Assembly: GCF_000720765.1 (NCBI RefSeq)
Contig: NZ_JODC01000010.1
Location: forward strand, 310,001 to 374,000
DNA: 64,000 bases
Direction of reading: 5' to 3'
From: Streptomyces sp. NRRL S-646
GTDB taxonomy: Bacteria; Actinomycetota; Actinomycetes; Streptomycetales; Streptomycetaceae
A program made the position numbers and the translations under genes. The notes below the pieces were generated by a model that did no database searches, was not told the origin of the DNA, and saw only the letters and a program-made list of their open reading frames with translations. How positions within the stretch are numbered: position 1 is the first letter of the stretch; each line of letters opens with the position of its first letter. Positions 54,096-63,138 of the stretch are shown here, piece by piece.

Positions 54096-55031
54096 TCAGC
54101 GTCGACGCAGACGCAGCGCCAGGGCGGCGCCGCCGGTGAGCACCAGCACCGCAGCGGCGCCGCCCGCAAGCATGGGCGCGGACGGTCCCGAGCCCGCGGC
54201 GGAGGTCGAGGCCACCGGGGTGCTGTCGGGGCCGGTGGACTCCTGTCGTGGACTCGCGGCCGCCCCGGCCGTACGGGAAGGGGGCGTACGGGGTTCGGGC
54301 GTGGCCGTGGGGCTGCTGCTCACGCTCTTCCTGCCACCGCCCGCGGACGTCGACGCCGATGCAGCCGCACCGCCGCTCTTGCTGCTCCCGGCAGTCCCGA
54401 ACACCACGTCGGAGCACGAGTAGTACGTGTCCGTCGTGCTGCTGTTCTGCCAGATGGTGAAGAGCACGTGGTGCCCGGTCCGGTCGGACGGCAGCTTCGC
54501 GGTGATGCGGTACGCGCCGTTCGTCAGCGCCGGGTCCTTGACCGAGGCGAACGGTCTGTCCGGCAGCTCGGCCCAGGTTAGCGGCTTCTTCGGGTCGTAA
54601 CCGGGCTTGGTGAGGTAGAGCTTGAACGTGCCGGTGTGCGGGATCGTCGAGGCGTATTTCATCGCCAGGGTCGCGCCCGGCTTCAGGGTCGTCGACGGCC
54701 AGTCGGAGCGGGCGAGGTCGAGGCCCTTGTAGGCGGGCAGGCCGCCGCTGCACAGCTTTCCGTCGGGAATGACCTGCCGGTCCCTGCCGCCCACGTCCGC
54801 GACCCGCAGGTTGTCCCAGAACGTGAAGGGGGCGCCGTTCGCGGCGACGGCCGCCTTGCAGGCCGCCGACTGCGCGTTGCTGCCGCCGTCGGGCGAGCAG
54901 GCGTAGGCCCTGCTGACCGGATCCGTGGGCGCGCCGTGCGCCTGCGCGGGGCCCGCCGCCCACAGAGGCAGCAGGAACGGGGTCACGAGGGCGGCCGCCA
55001 GGGCGGTGCGGTGTGCGGTCATCCGGGGCAT
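54096..55031 (-). CDS. AA10-type lytic polysaccharide monooxygenase, membrane/wall anchored
   Basis: This 311-residue precursor has signal AALVTPFLLPLWAAGPAQA. Cleavage exposes His1 in HGAPTDPVSRAYAC, the N-terminal copper-brace histidine of AA10 (CBM33) enzymes. The domain continues with WDNLRVAD, LYLTKPGYDPKKPLTW and GHHVLFTIWQNSSTTDTYYSCSDVVF. A Ser/Pro linker, a transmembrane helix and LRLRRR end it, so it stays at the cell surface. It should cleave chitin or cellulose oxidatively. Confidence 0.9.
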   Translation of the reverse strand: MPRMTAHRTALAAALVTPFLLPLWAAGPAQAHGAPTDPVSRAYACSPDGGSNAQSAACKAAVAANGAPFTFWDNLRVADVGGRDRQVIPDGKLCSGGLPAYKGLDLARSDWPSTTLKPGATLAMKYASTIPHTGTFKLYLTKPGYDPKKPLTWAELPDRPFASVKDPALTNGAYRITAKLPSDRTGHHVLFTIWQNSSTTDTYYSCSDVVFGTAGSSKSGGAAASASTSAGGGRKSVSSSPTATPEPRTPPSRTAGAAASPRQESTGPDSTPVASTSAAGSGPSAPMLAGGAAAVLVLTGGAALALRLRRR

Positions 55032-55200
55032 CCGGAACGTCTCCTCGGCCGGCGTGGAACGATGTGCTCCCGTGAAGTACGGGCGACCGGCCCCGCGCGT
55101 TCAGCGCGTGACGCTTCGGGAGTGGTCCGGAGCGAACAGCTCCTTGAACCTTGACCGTTCACCTGCTTCGTACGCCCCCGGACCCACCGGGGTCACATTG

Positions 55201-55217
55201 AAAACCAACCGGTTGCC
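55201..55217. promoter_or_regulatory. Candidate autoregulatory element (ARE) upstream of the AfsA-like gene
   Basis: AAAACCAACCGGTTGCC contains the palindrome CAACCGGTTG, close to sites bound by ArpA/ScbR-type receptors. It lies 79 nt upstream of the AfsA-like gene and is shared with the divergent LPMO promoter region (55032-55295). Confidence 0.5.
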
Positions 55218-55295
55218 TCGTACTCTGGCGGTCGCCGGCACGGGCACCTCGCCGTCTGGTCTGTCATCCGTTTCCGGCGGGACCGAGGGAGGGAC

Positions 55296-56192
55296 ATGCT
55301 CCAACCGACCATGCCTCGACCGGCCTTGACGGCCACCGTGCCTCGTCGGCTCGTCCACCGTGCCGCCGTAGCGGAAACGATTCTCAGCGACTGGGAGCAC
55401 ACCGGTCCCGACCGGTTCACGCTGTTTGCACAGCGGCCGCGAGCACATCGGTTACACGTGTCGCCGGACCGGTCGCCGTACGAGCCACTGCGCGTCGCGG
55501 AGACCGTCCGCCGGCGCGGAGCGCTCCTCGCACACGCCGAGTACGACGCCCCGTTCGACCACTGCCTCGTGCTGAAAAAGCTGCAGCTCACCACGGTTCC
55601 CGAGTACCTCGCCGTCGCCGCCGTGCCCGTCGAACCCCTTCTGCACGGCACCGTGTCCGACGTCCGCCATCGCGCCGGCCGCCCCACCGCACTTCGCCAC
55701 GACACCGACGTACGCCTCGTCGGCGAACGCGTCGCCACCGCGCACATCGCCGTCAGCTGGACCGGCGAGTCCGTCCACCGCCGACTGCGGGGCGGCCGCA
55801 CCGCGGCCACCGTCACCGCGCTGCCATTCCCGCCCGCCCTGCCGGCCGCCGCCGTGGACCGTGCCCTGCCCGTGGACGTCGTGCCGGCCCCACCGGACCG
55901 ACCCGGCCGTCGGCAGCTGCGAGTAGATACCGCCCATCCCGTTTTCTTCGATCATCCACCCGATCACATCTCCGGCATGCTGCTCCTGGAGGCGGCCCGG
56001 CAGGCCGCCCGCGTCCGGGCCGCCGGTCCGGCGGGGGGTGGGTCCTTCCGTGCGGCCTGCCCTCAGTATGCTGAGCTGGACAGACCCACCTGGATCGAGG
56101 TGCCCGACGCGACCGGGACGGGTCTGGAGACCCGCGGATTCCAGGGCGAGTCGTCCGTGTTCGAGTGCGCCGTCGGCGCCGCCGCACGGTGA
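55296..56192 (+). CDS. AfsA/ScbA-type gamma-butyrolactone synthase
   Basis: The 298-residue protein has two AfsA hotdog repeats: VAETVRRRGALLAHAEYD near residue 65 and VFFDHPPDHISGMLLLEAARQAA near 225. AfsA-family enzymes condense a beta-ketoacyl thioester with dihydroxyacetone phosphate to start butyrolactone autoregulator synthesis. It is followed after 69 nt by a receptor-type TetR gene, the usual pairing. GAGGGAGGG lies just upstream of the ATG. Confidence 0.9.
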   Translation: MLQPTMPRPALTATVPRRLVHRAAVAETILSDWEHTGPDRFTLFAQRPRAHRLHVSPDRSPYEPLRVAETVRRRGALLAHAEYDAPFDHCLVLKKLQLTTVPEYLAVAAVPVEPLLHGTVSDVRHRAGRPTALRHDTDVRLVGERVATAHIAVSWTGESVHRRLRGGRTAATVTALPFPPALPAAAVDRALPVDVVPAPPDRPGRRQLRVDTAHPVFFDHPPDHISGMLLLEAARQAARVRAAGPAGGGSFRAACPQYAELDRPTWIEVPDATGTGLETRGFQGESSVFECAVGAAAR

Positions 56193-56220
56193 GATATCGT
56201 TCACTGGGAGTGAGAAAAAC

Positions 56221-56238
56221 AAACAGTACGGCCCGTTT
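56221..56238. promoter_or_regulatory. Candidate ARE between the AfsA-like and receptor genes
   Basis: AAACAGTACGGCCCGTTT has AAAC/GTTT ends and interior pairs, and resembles ARE operators. It lies 23 nt before the receptor start, where autoregulation is expected. Confidence 0.5.
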
Positions 56239-56261
56239 CCAGCCCCAGGAGTGTTCAGTCG

Positions 56262-56906
56262 ATGGCGAGGCAGTTACGCGCCGAGCAGACCCGCGCGACG
56301 ATCATCACGGCCGCAGCAGACCTGTTCGACCGCCGCGGCTACGAATCGACCAGTCTGAGCGACATCGTCGAACACGCCCAGGTCACCAAGGGCGCGCTCT
56401 ACTTCCACTTCGCGGCCAAGGAGGACCTCGCCCACGCCATCATGGAGCTGCAGTCCAAGGCCTCGCGCGAGGTGACCGACGAGGTGGACGGCCGGGGTTA
56501 CTCCTCGCTCGAAACCCTGATGCGCATCACCTTCGGCATCGCCCGCCTCTCCGTCGAGGGCCCCATCCCACGGGCCGGGCTCCGGCTCGCCACCGGGGAA
56601 GTCGCCGTGCGGCCACCGCTCCAGCACCCCTTCACCGAGTGGCGGGACATCGCCACTCGCAAACTCCTCGGCGCCGTCAAGGAGTCCGACGTCCACCCGG
56701 ACATCGACGTCGACGCCGTCGCCCACTCCCTCGTCAGCTTCTTCGTAGGCACCCGCGTCGTGGGCCGCTCCCTCGAGCCCGTCGCCCACCAGCCCCGCAG
56801 ACTGGCCGAGATGTGGCACCTCACGATCCGCGGCCTGGTCCCGGTGACCCGCCGTGCCCGCTATGTGAGCCTCGCCGCCCGGCTGGAGCGGGAGCGCTCC
56901 GCTTGA
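56262..56906 (+). CDS. TetR-family gamma-butyrolactone receptor (ArpA/ScbR-like)
   Basis: This 214-residue regulator has the HTH RAEQTRATIITAAADLFDRRGYESTSLSDIVEHAQVTKGALYFHFAAKEDLA (residues 6-58, quoted in essence: FDRRGYESTSLSDIV, TKGALYFHF). The YFHF(x)xKEDLA pattern and the downstream ligand domain with WRDIATRKLL are typical of butyrolactone receptors and pseudo-receptors. It would repress its own and the afsA-like promoter until the autoregulator accumulates. Whether it controls the phenazine cluster is unknown. Confidence 0.9.
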   Translation: MARQLRAEQTRATIITAAADLFDRRGYESTSLSDIVEHAQVTKGALYFHFAAKEDLAHAIMELQSKASREVTDEVDGRGYSSLETLMRITFGIARLSVEGPIPRAGLRLATGEVAVRPPLQHPFTEWRDIATRKLLGAVKESDVHPDIDVDAVAHSLVSFFVGTRVVGRSLEPVAHQPRRLAEMWHLTIRGLVPVTRRARYVSLAARLERERSA

Positions 56907-56928
56907 GGGCGCGAGGGGTTGTTGTTTG

Positions 56929-56995
56929 TCTGCGGCGCCGTTGTGGCTGGTCGCGCCCGCGCGGCGGAGCCGCAGATCGACACAGCCCCGCACCC
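56929..56995. repeat. Streptomyces GC-rich extragenic repeat
   Basis: The segment TGTGGCTGGTCGCGCCCGCG, followed by GCGGAGCCGC and GATCGACACAGCCCCGC, has the form of the common Streptomyces intergenic element ending in CACAGCCCCGC. The GCGGCGGAGCCGC core is a hairpin. It occupies the 182-nt gap between the receptor and DUF89 genes. No full second copy is in the window. Confidence 0.55.
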
Positions 56996-57088
56996 AGATA
57001 GGGACGCTTTCGAACCGGTGCGGACTTCGCTCGGCCAGGGGCGCTGCCGAGCCGGAGCGGTTTGGCTCGGTCCGATTAGGGTGGGCGC

Positions 57089-58258
57089 ATGCCTCACGCC
57101 CCGTCCGCGCCCGTGATCCTCGGCAACGAGCCGGGGTCGTTCCCCCACAGCGTGCTCGCCGAGCGGCACCCCGCGATCATCCGGCAGGTACGGGAGGCCT
57201 TCCCGTACGGCCCGGCACAGCACCGCGCTCTCGACGCGCTCCTCGCGAGCTGCACCAAGGGCGTGGTCGAACCGCTCCCCGCCGACGCGCACGACCGGGC
57301 CCGCTGGGAGGCGTGGGGCATGGCCGACTACGCCGGGCGTTCCTGGTACGACATCCCCTGGCTCTGGTCGGAGAGCTACTTCTACCGCCAACTACTCGAC
57401 GCCGTCGGCTACTTCGGATCCGGCCCCTGGCAGGGCATCGACCCGTTCCGTCCCTTCAAGCTGGCCGAACTCGACTCCCCGGAGACGGACGAGGAACTGG
57501 CCGCCCTCGACGCCCTGTCCGCCGACGACCAGGACCGCGCCCTGCTGCACGGCTCCCTCTGGGGCAACCGCGCCGACCTCGGCTTCCGCCTCTCCGCCGT
57601 CGGCGCCGGCACCGCGGAGACCGCCCCGGGCCTGGTCGCCGACGACAGCGAGGCCTTCTGGTCGCTGCTCCCGCCGACCGGCGCGGGCACGCTCTGCCTC
57701 ATCGCCGACAACGCGGGCCGTGAACTCGTCCCCGACCTGCTCCTCATCGCCCACCTCCTCGAACGCGGGCGCATCGGGCGCGCCGTCCTGCACATCAAGC
57801 CGTACCCCTACTACGTCTCCGACGCGACGACGGCCGACGTGCTCGACGCGCTCAGGAGACTGACCGGGGCGCAGGGCGCAGCCCTCGAGTACGGCCGTAT
57901 CCTGTGGGCGGCGATGACCGACGGCCGCCTCAGCCTCCGCGCCCACCCGTTCTCCGCCGGACCGCTGCCGTACGCGGACATGCCGGGCGACCTGCGCGCG
58001 GAACTCGCCACGGCCGCGCTGACCGTCGTGAAGGGCGACCTCAACTACCGTCGCCTGGTGGGCGATCGGCTGTGGGCCCCGACCACACCCTTCGCGGACG
58101 TCACAGCCCACTTCCCCGGCCCGGTCGCCGCCCTGCGCACCCTGAAGTCCGATGTGATCACCGGCCTGGACCTGGACACCGAGGCCGCGCTCGTGGCGGC
58201 CGAGGACCAGCGGTGGCGGACGGGCGGCACCCACGCACTGATCCAGGTGCGGACCTGA
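57089..58258 (+). CDS. DUF89/ARMT1-like damage-control phosphatase
   Basis: This 389-residue protein of the DUF89 family has the N-terminal region PHSVLAERHPAIIRQVREAFPY, the metal-site LIADNAGRELVPDLLLIAHLLE near residue 206, and KGDLNYRRLVGD near residue 320. The late VAALRTLKSDVITGL also fits. Family III members are metal-dependent phosphatases that remove damaged or overflow phosphometabolites. It is unlinked functionally to its neighbours. The ATG at 57089 follows AGGGTGGGCGC. Confidence 0.88.
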   Translation: MPHAPSAPVILGNEPGSFPHSVLAERHPAIIRQVREAFPYGPAQHRALDALLASCTKGVVEPLPADAHDRARWEAWGMADYAGRSWYDIPWLWSESYFYRQLLDAVGYFGSGPWQGIDPFRPFKLAELDSPETDEELAALDALSADDQDRALLHGSLWGNRADLGFRLSAVGAGTAETAPGLVADDSEAFWSLLPPTGAGTLCLIADNAGRELVPDLLLIAHLLERGRIGRAVLHIKPYPYYVSDATTADVLDALRRLTGAQGAALEYGRILWAAMTDGRLSLRAHPFSAGPLPYADMPGDLRAELATAALTVVKGDLNYRRLVGDRLWAPTTPFADVTAHFPGPVAALRTLKSDVITGLDLDTEAALVAAEDQRWRTGGTHALIQVRT

Positions 58259-58275
58259 AGGCTTCGCCCTTGAAC

Positions 58276-58306
58276 CTCAAGTCACCTGCATCGGCAGTGA
58301 CTTGAG
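58276..58306. terminator. Hairpin at the convergent DUF89/P450 junction
   Basis: CTCAAGTCAC (58276-58285) pairs with GTGACTTGAG (58297-58306) with an 11-nt loop. It overlaps the last codons of the minus-strand P450 and lies 17 nt past the DUF89 stop, so it could terminate both convergent genes. The P450 coding end (SLPMQVT) is part of the hairpin. Confidence 0.65.
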
Positions 58307-59539
58307 CCCATTGATGAAGTTGGACGTCAGCCGCCTGGCCGGCCCCGCAGTGCGCAGGACCGGCAGGGCGCGCAGTGCCTCCCCGTACAGCACCCGCAGC
58401 TGCAACCGGGCGAAGTGCGCGCCCAGGCAGACGTGCGGACCGTCCCCGAAGGAGACGTGCGGGTTCGGCGTACGGGACAGGTCGAGGCGGTCCGGCGCGG
58501 CGAAGACCCTTTCGTCGTGGTTCGCGGAGGCATGGAAGACGACCACCTTGTCGCCCGCACGGATGCGCCGCCCCGCCAGCTCGGTGTCGCGGGCGGCGGT
58601 CCGGCGGAAGGTGAGGACGGGCGGATGCCGTCGGAGCAACTCCTCCACCGCGAGATGCAGTTCGGCCTTTCCGGCGCGTAGCAGCTGGTACGCCTCCGGG
58701 TGCTCGGCCAGGGCCAGCAGCCCGCCGGGGGCCGCGCTGCGGACGGTGTCGTTGCCCGCGACGGTGAGCAGGAAGAAGAACATCTCCAGTTCGGCGTCGC
58801 CGAGTTCGGGGTCATGCGCGAGCGTCGTCATCACGTCGTCGGCGGGATGGCGGCGCTTGTGCGCGGCGAGCTGCTGGGCGTAGGCGAACATGTCCCGGAG
58901 CATCGCGGGGGAGCGCGGGTTGACCGGTTTGCCCGCCGCGTCGAGCACGGGGGTGCCGGCCTCGTCCGGGTCCTGGTAACCGATGACCCGCTGCGTCCAG
59001 TGCAGCAGCAGGCCGCGGTCGCCGTCCGGGACGCCGAGCAGGTCGGCGAGGTTGAGCAGGGCGTAGTCGTCGGTCACGGCGGCGACGAGGTCGACGGTGC
59101 CGTCGGTTGCACGGGCCGCCTCCAGCGCCTGCGCGAACAGGGCCCGGGCCCGCTCCTGCGCCACCGTCGTGAAGCGGTCGATGCGGCCCGGGGTGAAGGC
59201 GCGGCTGACCAGTCGCCGCAACCGCCCGTGCTGCGGCGGGTCCTGATTGAGCATCATGCGGCGAATGAAGGGGAGGTCGGCCGGGTCGGGATCGCGGATC
59301 TGGGTCGCGCCGAGGCGCGAGGAATATGTCGCCGAGTCCTTGAGGACGCGTACGACGTCCGCGTGCCGGGTCACCGCCCAGAACCCGGGCCCGGCCGGCC
59401 AGCCCAGCACCTCGGGCTCGTTCTGCCAGGCCACGGGGTGGTGGTCGCGCAGCACGCGGTAGGCGGCGTGGGGCACCCCGGCGGCGTACTGCCGCGGATC
59501 GAAGACGTCCGGGACCGGTGGGGCCTCGCGCACATTCAT
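58277..59539 (-). CDS. Cytochrome P450 (CYP124/125/142-like pattern)
   Basis: This 420-residue P450 has the I-helix AGNDTVR, K-helix EELLRRHPPVLTFRRTA, and heme loop FGDGPHVCLGAHFARLQ with Cys at about 371. The block SRLGATQIRDPDPADLPFIRRMMLNQDPPQH resembles the actinobacterial enzymes acting on branched lipids and steroids. ATG at 59539 gives MNVREAPPVPD; an upstream in-frame start adds 12 residues. It is divergent from the ABC transporter operon. Confidence 0.88.
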   Translation of the reverse strand: MNVREAPPVPDVFDPRQYAAGVPHAAYRVLRDHHPVAWQNEPEVLGWPAGPGFWAVTRHADVVRVLKDSATYSSRLGATQIRDPDPADLPFIRRMMLNQDPPQHGRLRRLVSRAFTPGRIDRFTTVAQERARALFAQALEAARATDGTVDLVAAVTDDYALLNLADLLGVPDGDRGLLLHWTQRVIGYQDPDEAGTPVLDAAGKPVNPRSPAMLRDMFAYAQQLAAHKRRHPADDVMTTLAHDPELGDAELEMFFFLLTVAGNDTVRSAAPGGLLALAEHPEAYQLLRAGKAELHLAVEELLRRHPPVLTFRRTAARDTELAGRRIRAGDKVVVFHASANHDERVFAAPDRLDLSRTPNPHVSFGDGPHVCLGAHFARLQLRVLYGEALRALPVLRTAGPARRLTSNFINGLKSLPMQVT

Positions 59540-59647
59540 GCGACCACGGTGAGGTTCCCTGCGGGGCTTCGGCAAGGGGACACGAAGCGTGTCGCGGGAT
59601 GTGCAGCACCTGTGGTGATCATGACAATAATCGGGTAGTCATGGCGC

Positions 59648-60616
59648 ATGGCGTTACGGGGATTGCGGACGGGAATCGGGAAAACGGTGGCTGTCGCGGC
59701 CGCCCTGACACTGCTCCTCGCGGCTTGCGACGACGGCGGGGGCTCCACCTCCGCCGGTGGACGCACGAAGATCACCGTGGCCGCCCTGCCGCTGACGGAC
59801 TCCGCGGCGCTCTACCTCGCACGGGACCGCGGGCTGTTCACCAAGGAGGGGCTGGACGTCAGGATCCAGCCCGTCCAGCAGAGCATCCAGGCACTGCCCG
59901 CCCTGGCCAAGGGGCAGGTCGACGTGATCGCGAGCGCGAACTACGTGACGTTCCTGCAGGCCGACGAGAAGGGCACCCTCGACCTCCGCATCCTCGCCGA
60001 GGGCGTACGGGTCGCGCCGCACATGATGGACGTCCTGGTACCGAAGGACTCGGGCATCAAGAGCGTCGCCGACCTCGCGGGCAAGAAGGTCGCCGTCAAC
60101 ATCCTCAACAACATCCAGTCGCTCACTCTCAATGCGATCCTCGACGCGAAGGGCGTCGGCCGGCCCGTCTACCGGCAGATCGCCTTCCCGCAGATGGGGC
60201 CGGCCCTGGAACGGGGGCAGGTGGACGCCGTGCACGCCGTGGAGCCCTTCGACAGCGCGATCCAGGGGGAGCTGAAGGCGAAGGTGCTGCTGGACGGCGG
60301 CTCGGCGCCCGTCCAGTCGCTGCCCATCAGCGGGTATGTCACCACACAGAAGTTCGCCACCGGGCACCCCAAGGAGGCCGCGGCCTTTCAGCGTGCCATC
60401 GAGGCTGCCTCGAAGATCGCGGCGCAGGACCCGGGCGCCGTACGGGAAGAGCTCCCGAAGTACACCAAGGTGACCGCTGACCAGTCCAGGTCGATCGGGC
60501 TGCCGACGTATCCGGCCTCCACCGATGCGGCACAGCTGCGGCGGCTGACCGAACTCATGGCGAAACAGGGCCTGTTGAAGAAGGCCGTCGACCCGTCGAC
60601 GCTGCTGGTCAAGTGA
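59648..60616 (+). CDS. SsuA/TauA/NMT1-type ABC substrate-binding lipoprotein
   Basis: The 322-residue precursor has lipobox LLLAACDDG near residue 27. The SsuA/THI5-like fold follows: ITVAALPLTDSAALYLARDRGLFTKEGLDVRIQP, SVADLAGKKVAVNILNN, and QGDVDAVHAVEPF-like text (RGQVDAVHAVEPFDSAI). Substrates of such proteins include sulfonates, nitrate/cyanate, pyrimidine precursors or taurine; the sequence does not decide. It is the first of a four-gene ABC operon, with the permease starting 7 nt later. Confidence 0.9.
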   Translation: MALRGLRTGIGKTVAVAAALTLLLAACDDGGGSTSAGGRTKITVAALPLTDSAALYLARDRGLFTKEGLDVRIQPVQQSIQALPALAKGQVDVIASANYVTFLQADEKGTLDLRILAEGVRVAPHMMDVLVPKDSGIKSVADLAGKKVAVNILNNIQSLTLNAILDAKGVGRPVYRQIAFPQMGPALERGQVDAVHAVEPFDSAIQGELKAKVLLDGGSAPVQSLPISGYVTTQKFATGHPKEAAAFQRAIEAASKIAAQDPGAVREELPKYTKVTADQSRSIGLPTYPASTDAAQLRRLTELMAKQGLLKKAVDPSTLLVK

Positions 60617-60623
60617 CGCCCAG

Positions 60624-61442
60624 GTGAAGCGACTGAAACGGCCGGAACGGCTTGCCCGGCATCAGGAGCTGTGGCTCGGCCTGCTCGGGGTGCTGCTGGC
60701 CTTCGCGGTCTGCGAGGCGGTGGGCAGGGCGGGCATCGTCCGGCGCAGCTACCTTCCGCCCGCATCCGAAGTCCTCGCCCGTGCCGTCGAGTTGGCGGGT
60801 GACGGCACCTTCCTGGACGGGATCGGCGCCACCCTGCGGGCCTGGGCGCTCGGGCTCGGCCTCGCCGTTGCGATCGCCGTGCCGCTCGGGCTGCTGCTCG
60901 GCAGCGTGCCGGTCGTCGACTCCGCCGTACGCATGATCGTGGAGTTCCTGCGGCCACTGCCGTCGGTCGCGCTGATCCCCCTGGTCTCGCTGCTCCTCGG
61001 CACCGGCACCGAGACCAAGGTCGCGCTGATCACCTATGCGTCGGTCTGGCCCGTCCTCTTCAACACGATCTACGGCCTCGGCGAGACCGACCCGCTCGCC
61101 AAGGACACCCTGCGGGCCTTCGGCTTCGGCCGGCTGTCGGTCCTGCTGCGGGTCGAACTGCCCGGCACGGCCCCGTTCATCGCCGCCGGCATCCGTATCT
61201 CGGCGGCCGTCGCCCTCATCCTCGCCGTGGCCACCGAGCTCCTCTCCGGCTTCGGCGAGGGCCTCGGCATCTTCATCGCCCAGGCGAGCCTGTCCACCGA
61301 CGGCACCCGGGACGTCCTGGCCGGCGTGGTGTGGGCGGGCGCCCTCGGGCTGGTCATCAACGGCGTCCTGGTCCAGGGCGAACGCCGGTTGTTCCCGTGG
61401 ACACCGGAGCGGCGGGCGGACGGGCGCGGGGTGCGGTCGTGA
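60624..61442 (+). CDS. SsuC/TauC-type ABC permease 1
   Basis: The 272-residue permease has about six helices, with EFLRPLPSVALIPLVSLLLG and the loop LRAFGFGRLSVLLRVELPGTAPFIAAGIR, which is the EAA-type contact with the ATPase. GTG at 60624 is spaced 7 nt from the binding-protein stop. It overlaps the second permease (GTGA). Confidence 0.9.
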   Translation: MKRLKRPERLARHQELWLGLLGVLLAFAVCEAVGRAGIVRRSYLPPASEVLARAVELAGDGTFLDGIGATLRAWALGLGLAVAIAVPLGLLLGSVPVVDSAVRMIVEFLRPLPSVALIPLVSLLLGTGTETKVALITYASVWPVLFNTIYGLGETDPLAKDTLRAFGFGRLSVLLRVELPGTAPFIAAGIRISAAVALILAVATELLSGFGEGLGIFIAQASLSTDGTRDVLAGVVWAGALGLVINGVLVQGERRLFPWTPERRADGRGVRS

Positions 61443-62287
61443 GGCAGGTGATGCGGCGGGACGGAAACGCGGCGCGCCCGGGATCGAGGAACCCCGCCCG
61501 GAGGACGTCCCTCCGCCACGTCCTCCTGCGCGTCCTGGTCCTCCTCCTCGCCCTCGCACTGTGGCAGACGGCCGCGCAGGCCCACGGCAGCGTCTACTTC
61601 CCGCCCCCGGGCCGCATCGCGCACCGCGCCCACGAGTTGTGGTTCTCGGGGCCCGTCCGGCGCGCGTTTCTCACCGAGGCCGCCGTGGGGGACGTACTGC
61701 CGAGCCTCGGACGGATGGCGGCCGGGTTCGGTATCGCCGCCGTCGCCGGGATCGGGGCGGGGGTCGCGGTCGGACGCTCGCGCCGGGCGTACGCACTCTG
61801 CAATCCCGTCCTGCAGTTCGCGCGGGCCGTGCCGCCGCCCGCGCTGGTGCCCGTCTTCGTCGTCGTCCTCGACTTCGGCACGCCGATGCAGGTTGCGTCG
61901 ATCGCCTTCAGCGCCGTCTGGCCGGTGCTGGTCAACACGGCGGAAGGGGCACGCAACACCGACCCGCTGCGCCTCGACGTCGCCGCCGTGCTGCGCCTGA
62001 ACCCCGTCGAACGGCTCCGCTTCCTGATCCTGCCCTCCGCACTGCCCCGCATCTTCGCGGGCCTGCGCCTCAGCCTCTCGCTCTCGCTCATCCTCATGGT
62101 GTTCTCCGAACTGCTGCCGGGCACCGCCAACGGCATCGGCTACACCCTCACCGACGCCCAGTCCCGCTCCGACCTGCTCACCGTATGGGCCGTCCTGCTC
62201 CTCCTCGGGGTCCTCGGGTACCTCCTCAACGCCGCGCTGCTGGCGGTCGAGAAACGGTTCCTCGGACGGGGAAGGAGCACGGCATGA
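61439..62287 (+). CDS. SsuC/TauC-type ABC permease 2
   Basis: This 282-residue permease is of the same family: QFARAVPPPALVPVFVVVLDFG, the contact loop VAAVLRLNPVERLRFLILPSALPRIFAGLR, and about six helices. Two different permease genes in one operon are unusual for SsuABC systems, which normally use a homodimer, so this is probably a heterodimeric importer. The ATG of the ATPase gene overlaps its stop. Confidence 0.88.
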   Translation: MRQVMRRDGNAARPGSRNPARRTSLRHVLLRVLVLLLALALWQTAAQAHGSVYFPPPGRIAHRAHELWFSGPVRRAFLTEAAVGDVLPSLGRMAAGFGIAAVAGIGAGVAVGRSRRAYALCNPVLQFARAVPPPALVPVFVVVLDFGTPMQVASIAFSAVWPVLVNTAEGARNTDPLRLDVAAVLRLNPVERLRFLILPSALPRIFAGLRLSLSLSLILMVFSELLPGTANGIGYTLTDAQSRSDLLTVWAVLLLLGVLGYLLNAALLAVEKRFLGRGRSTA

Positions 62288-63051
62288 CGCTCCGCCTCGA
62301 CTCCCTCGGCCAGCGCTACGGCGACCAGCGCGTCCTGCACGACATCACCCTCACCGTGCCCGACGGCCAACTCCTGTGCGTCGTGGGCCCGTCCGGATGC
62401 GGCAAGTCCACGCTCCTGCGCACCGTCGCGGGACTGCAGCCCGCCCACGAGGGCACCGTCACCGTCGACGGAACCCCGGTCACCGGCGTACCCGACCAGC
62501 TGGCCGTCGTCTTCCAGGACTACGGCCGCTCCCTCTTCCCCTGGCTCACCGTGCGCGACAACGTCGCCCTCCCGCTGCGCCGCCGAGGCCTCAGAGCCCG
62601 TGTCACATCCCTGGCCGAACGCCGCGCCGAGGCCGAGCGGATCCTGGAACGCGTCGGCCTCCACGGCGTCGCCCGCCGCCACCCCTGGCAGCTGTCCGGC
62701 GGCATGCAGCAACGCGTCGCCATCGCCCGCGCCCTGGTGTGCCGCCCCTCCCTGCTGCTCATGGACGAACCCTTCGGCTCCCTGGACGCACAGACCCGCG
62801 AGGACCTCGAGGACCTTCTGCTGGAGGTCCACCGCACCGAGGGCACGACCATCGTGTTCGTCACCCATGACATCGACGAGAGCGTCTACGTCGGCGACCG
62901 CGTCGTCGTCCTCTCCCCGGCCCCCGCCTCCCACATCGTCCTCGACCTGCCCGTCGAACTCCCCGGAAAGCGCGACCAGATCGCCACCCGGAGCCTGCCC
63001 GGGTTCGTGGCGCTGCGGGCGGAGGTGGGACGGGCCGTGCGGGGTTCCTAG
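62284..63051 (+). CDS. SsuB/TauB-type ABC ATP-binding protein
   Basis: This 255-residue ATPase has Walker A GPSGCGKSTLLRT near residue 35, the Q-loop with VFQDYGRSLFPWLTV, signature QLSGGMQQRVAIARAL, Walker B LLLMDEPFGSLDA, and FVTHDIDESVYVGDRV. The YGRSLFPW block is typical of nitrate/sulfonate/taurine importers. It ends the operon 96 nt before the geosmin synthase gene, which has no obvious functional link to it. Confidence 0.92.
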   Translation: MTLRLDSLGQRYGDQRVLHDITLTVPDGQLLCVVGPSGCGKSTLLRTVAGLQPAHEGTVTVDGTPVTGVPDQLAVVFQDYGRSLFPWLTVRDNVALPLRRRGLRARVTSLAERRAEAERILERVGLHGVARRHPWQLSGGMQQRVAIARALVCRPSLLLMDEPFGSLDAQTREDLEDLLLEVHRTEGTTIVFVTHDIDESVYVGDRVVVLSPAPASHIVLDLPVELPGKRDQIATRSLPGFVALRAEVGRAVRGS

Positions 63052-63138
63052 GGCCGCCCTGTTCCCGGTTCGCCCCCGATTCACGCGATGGTGTGATCAT
63101 GTCCCGGCCCGCGGATGGTGCCGGAGGGGCACGGGTAG

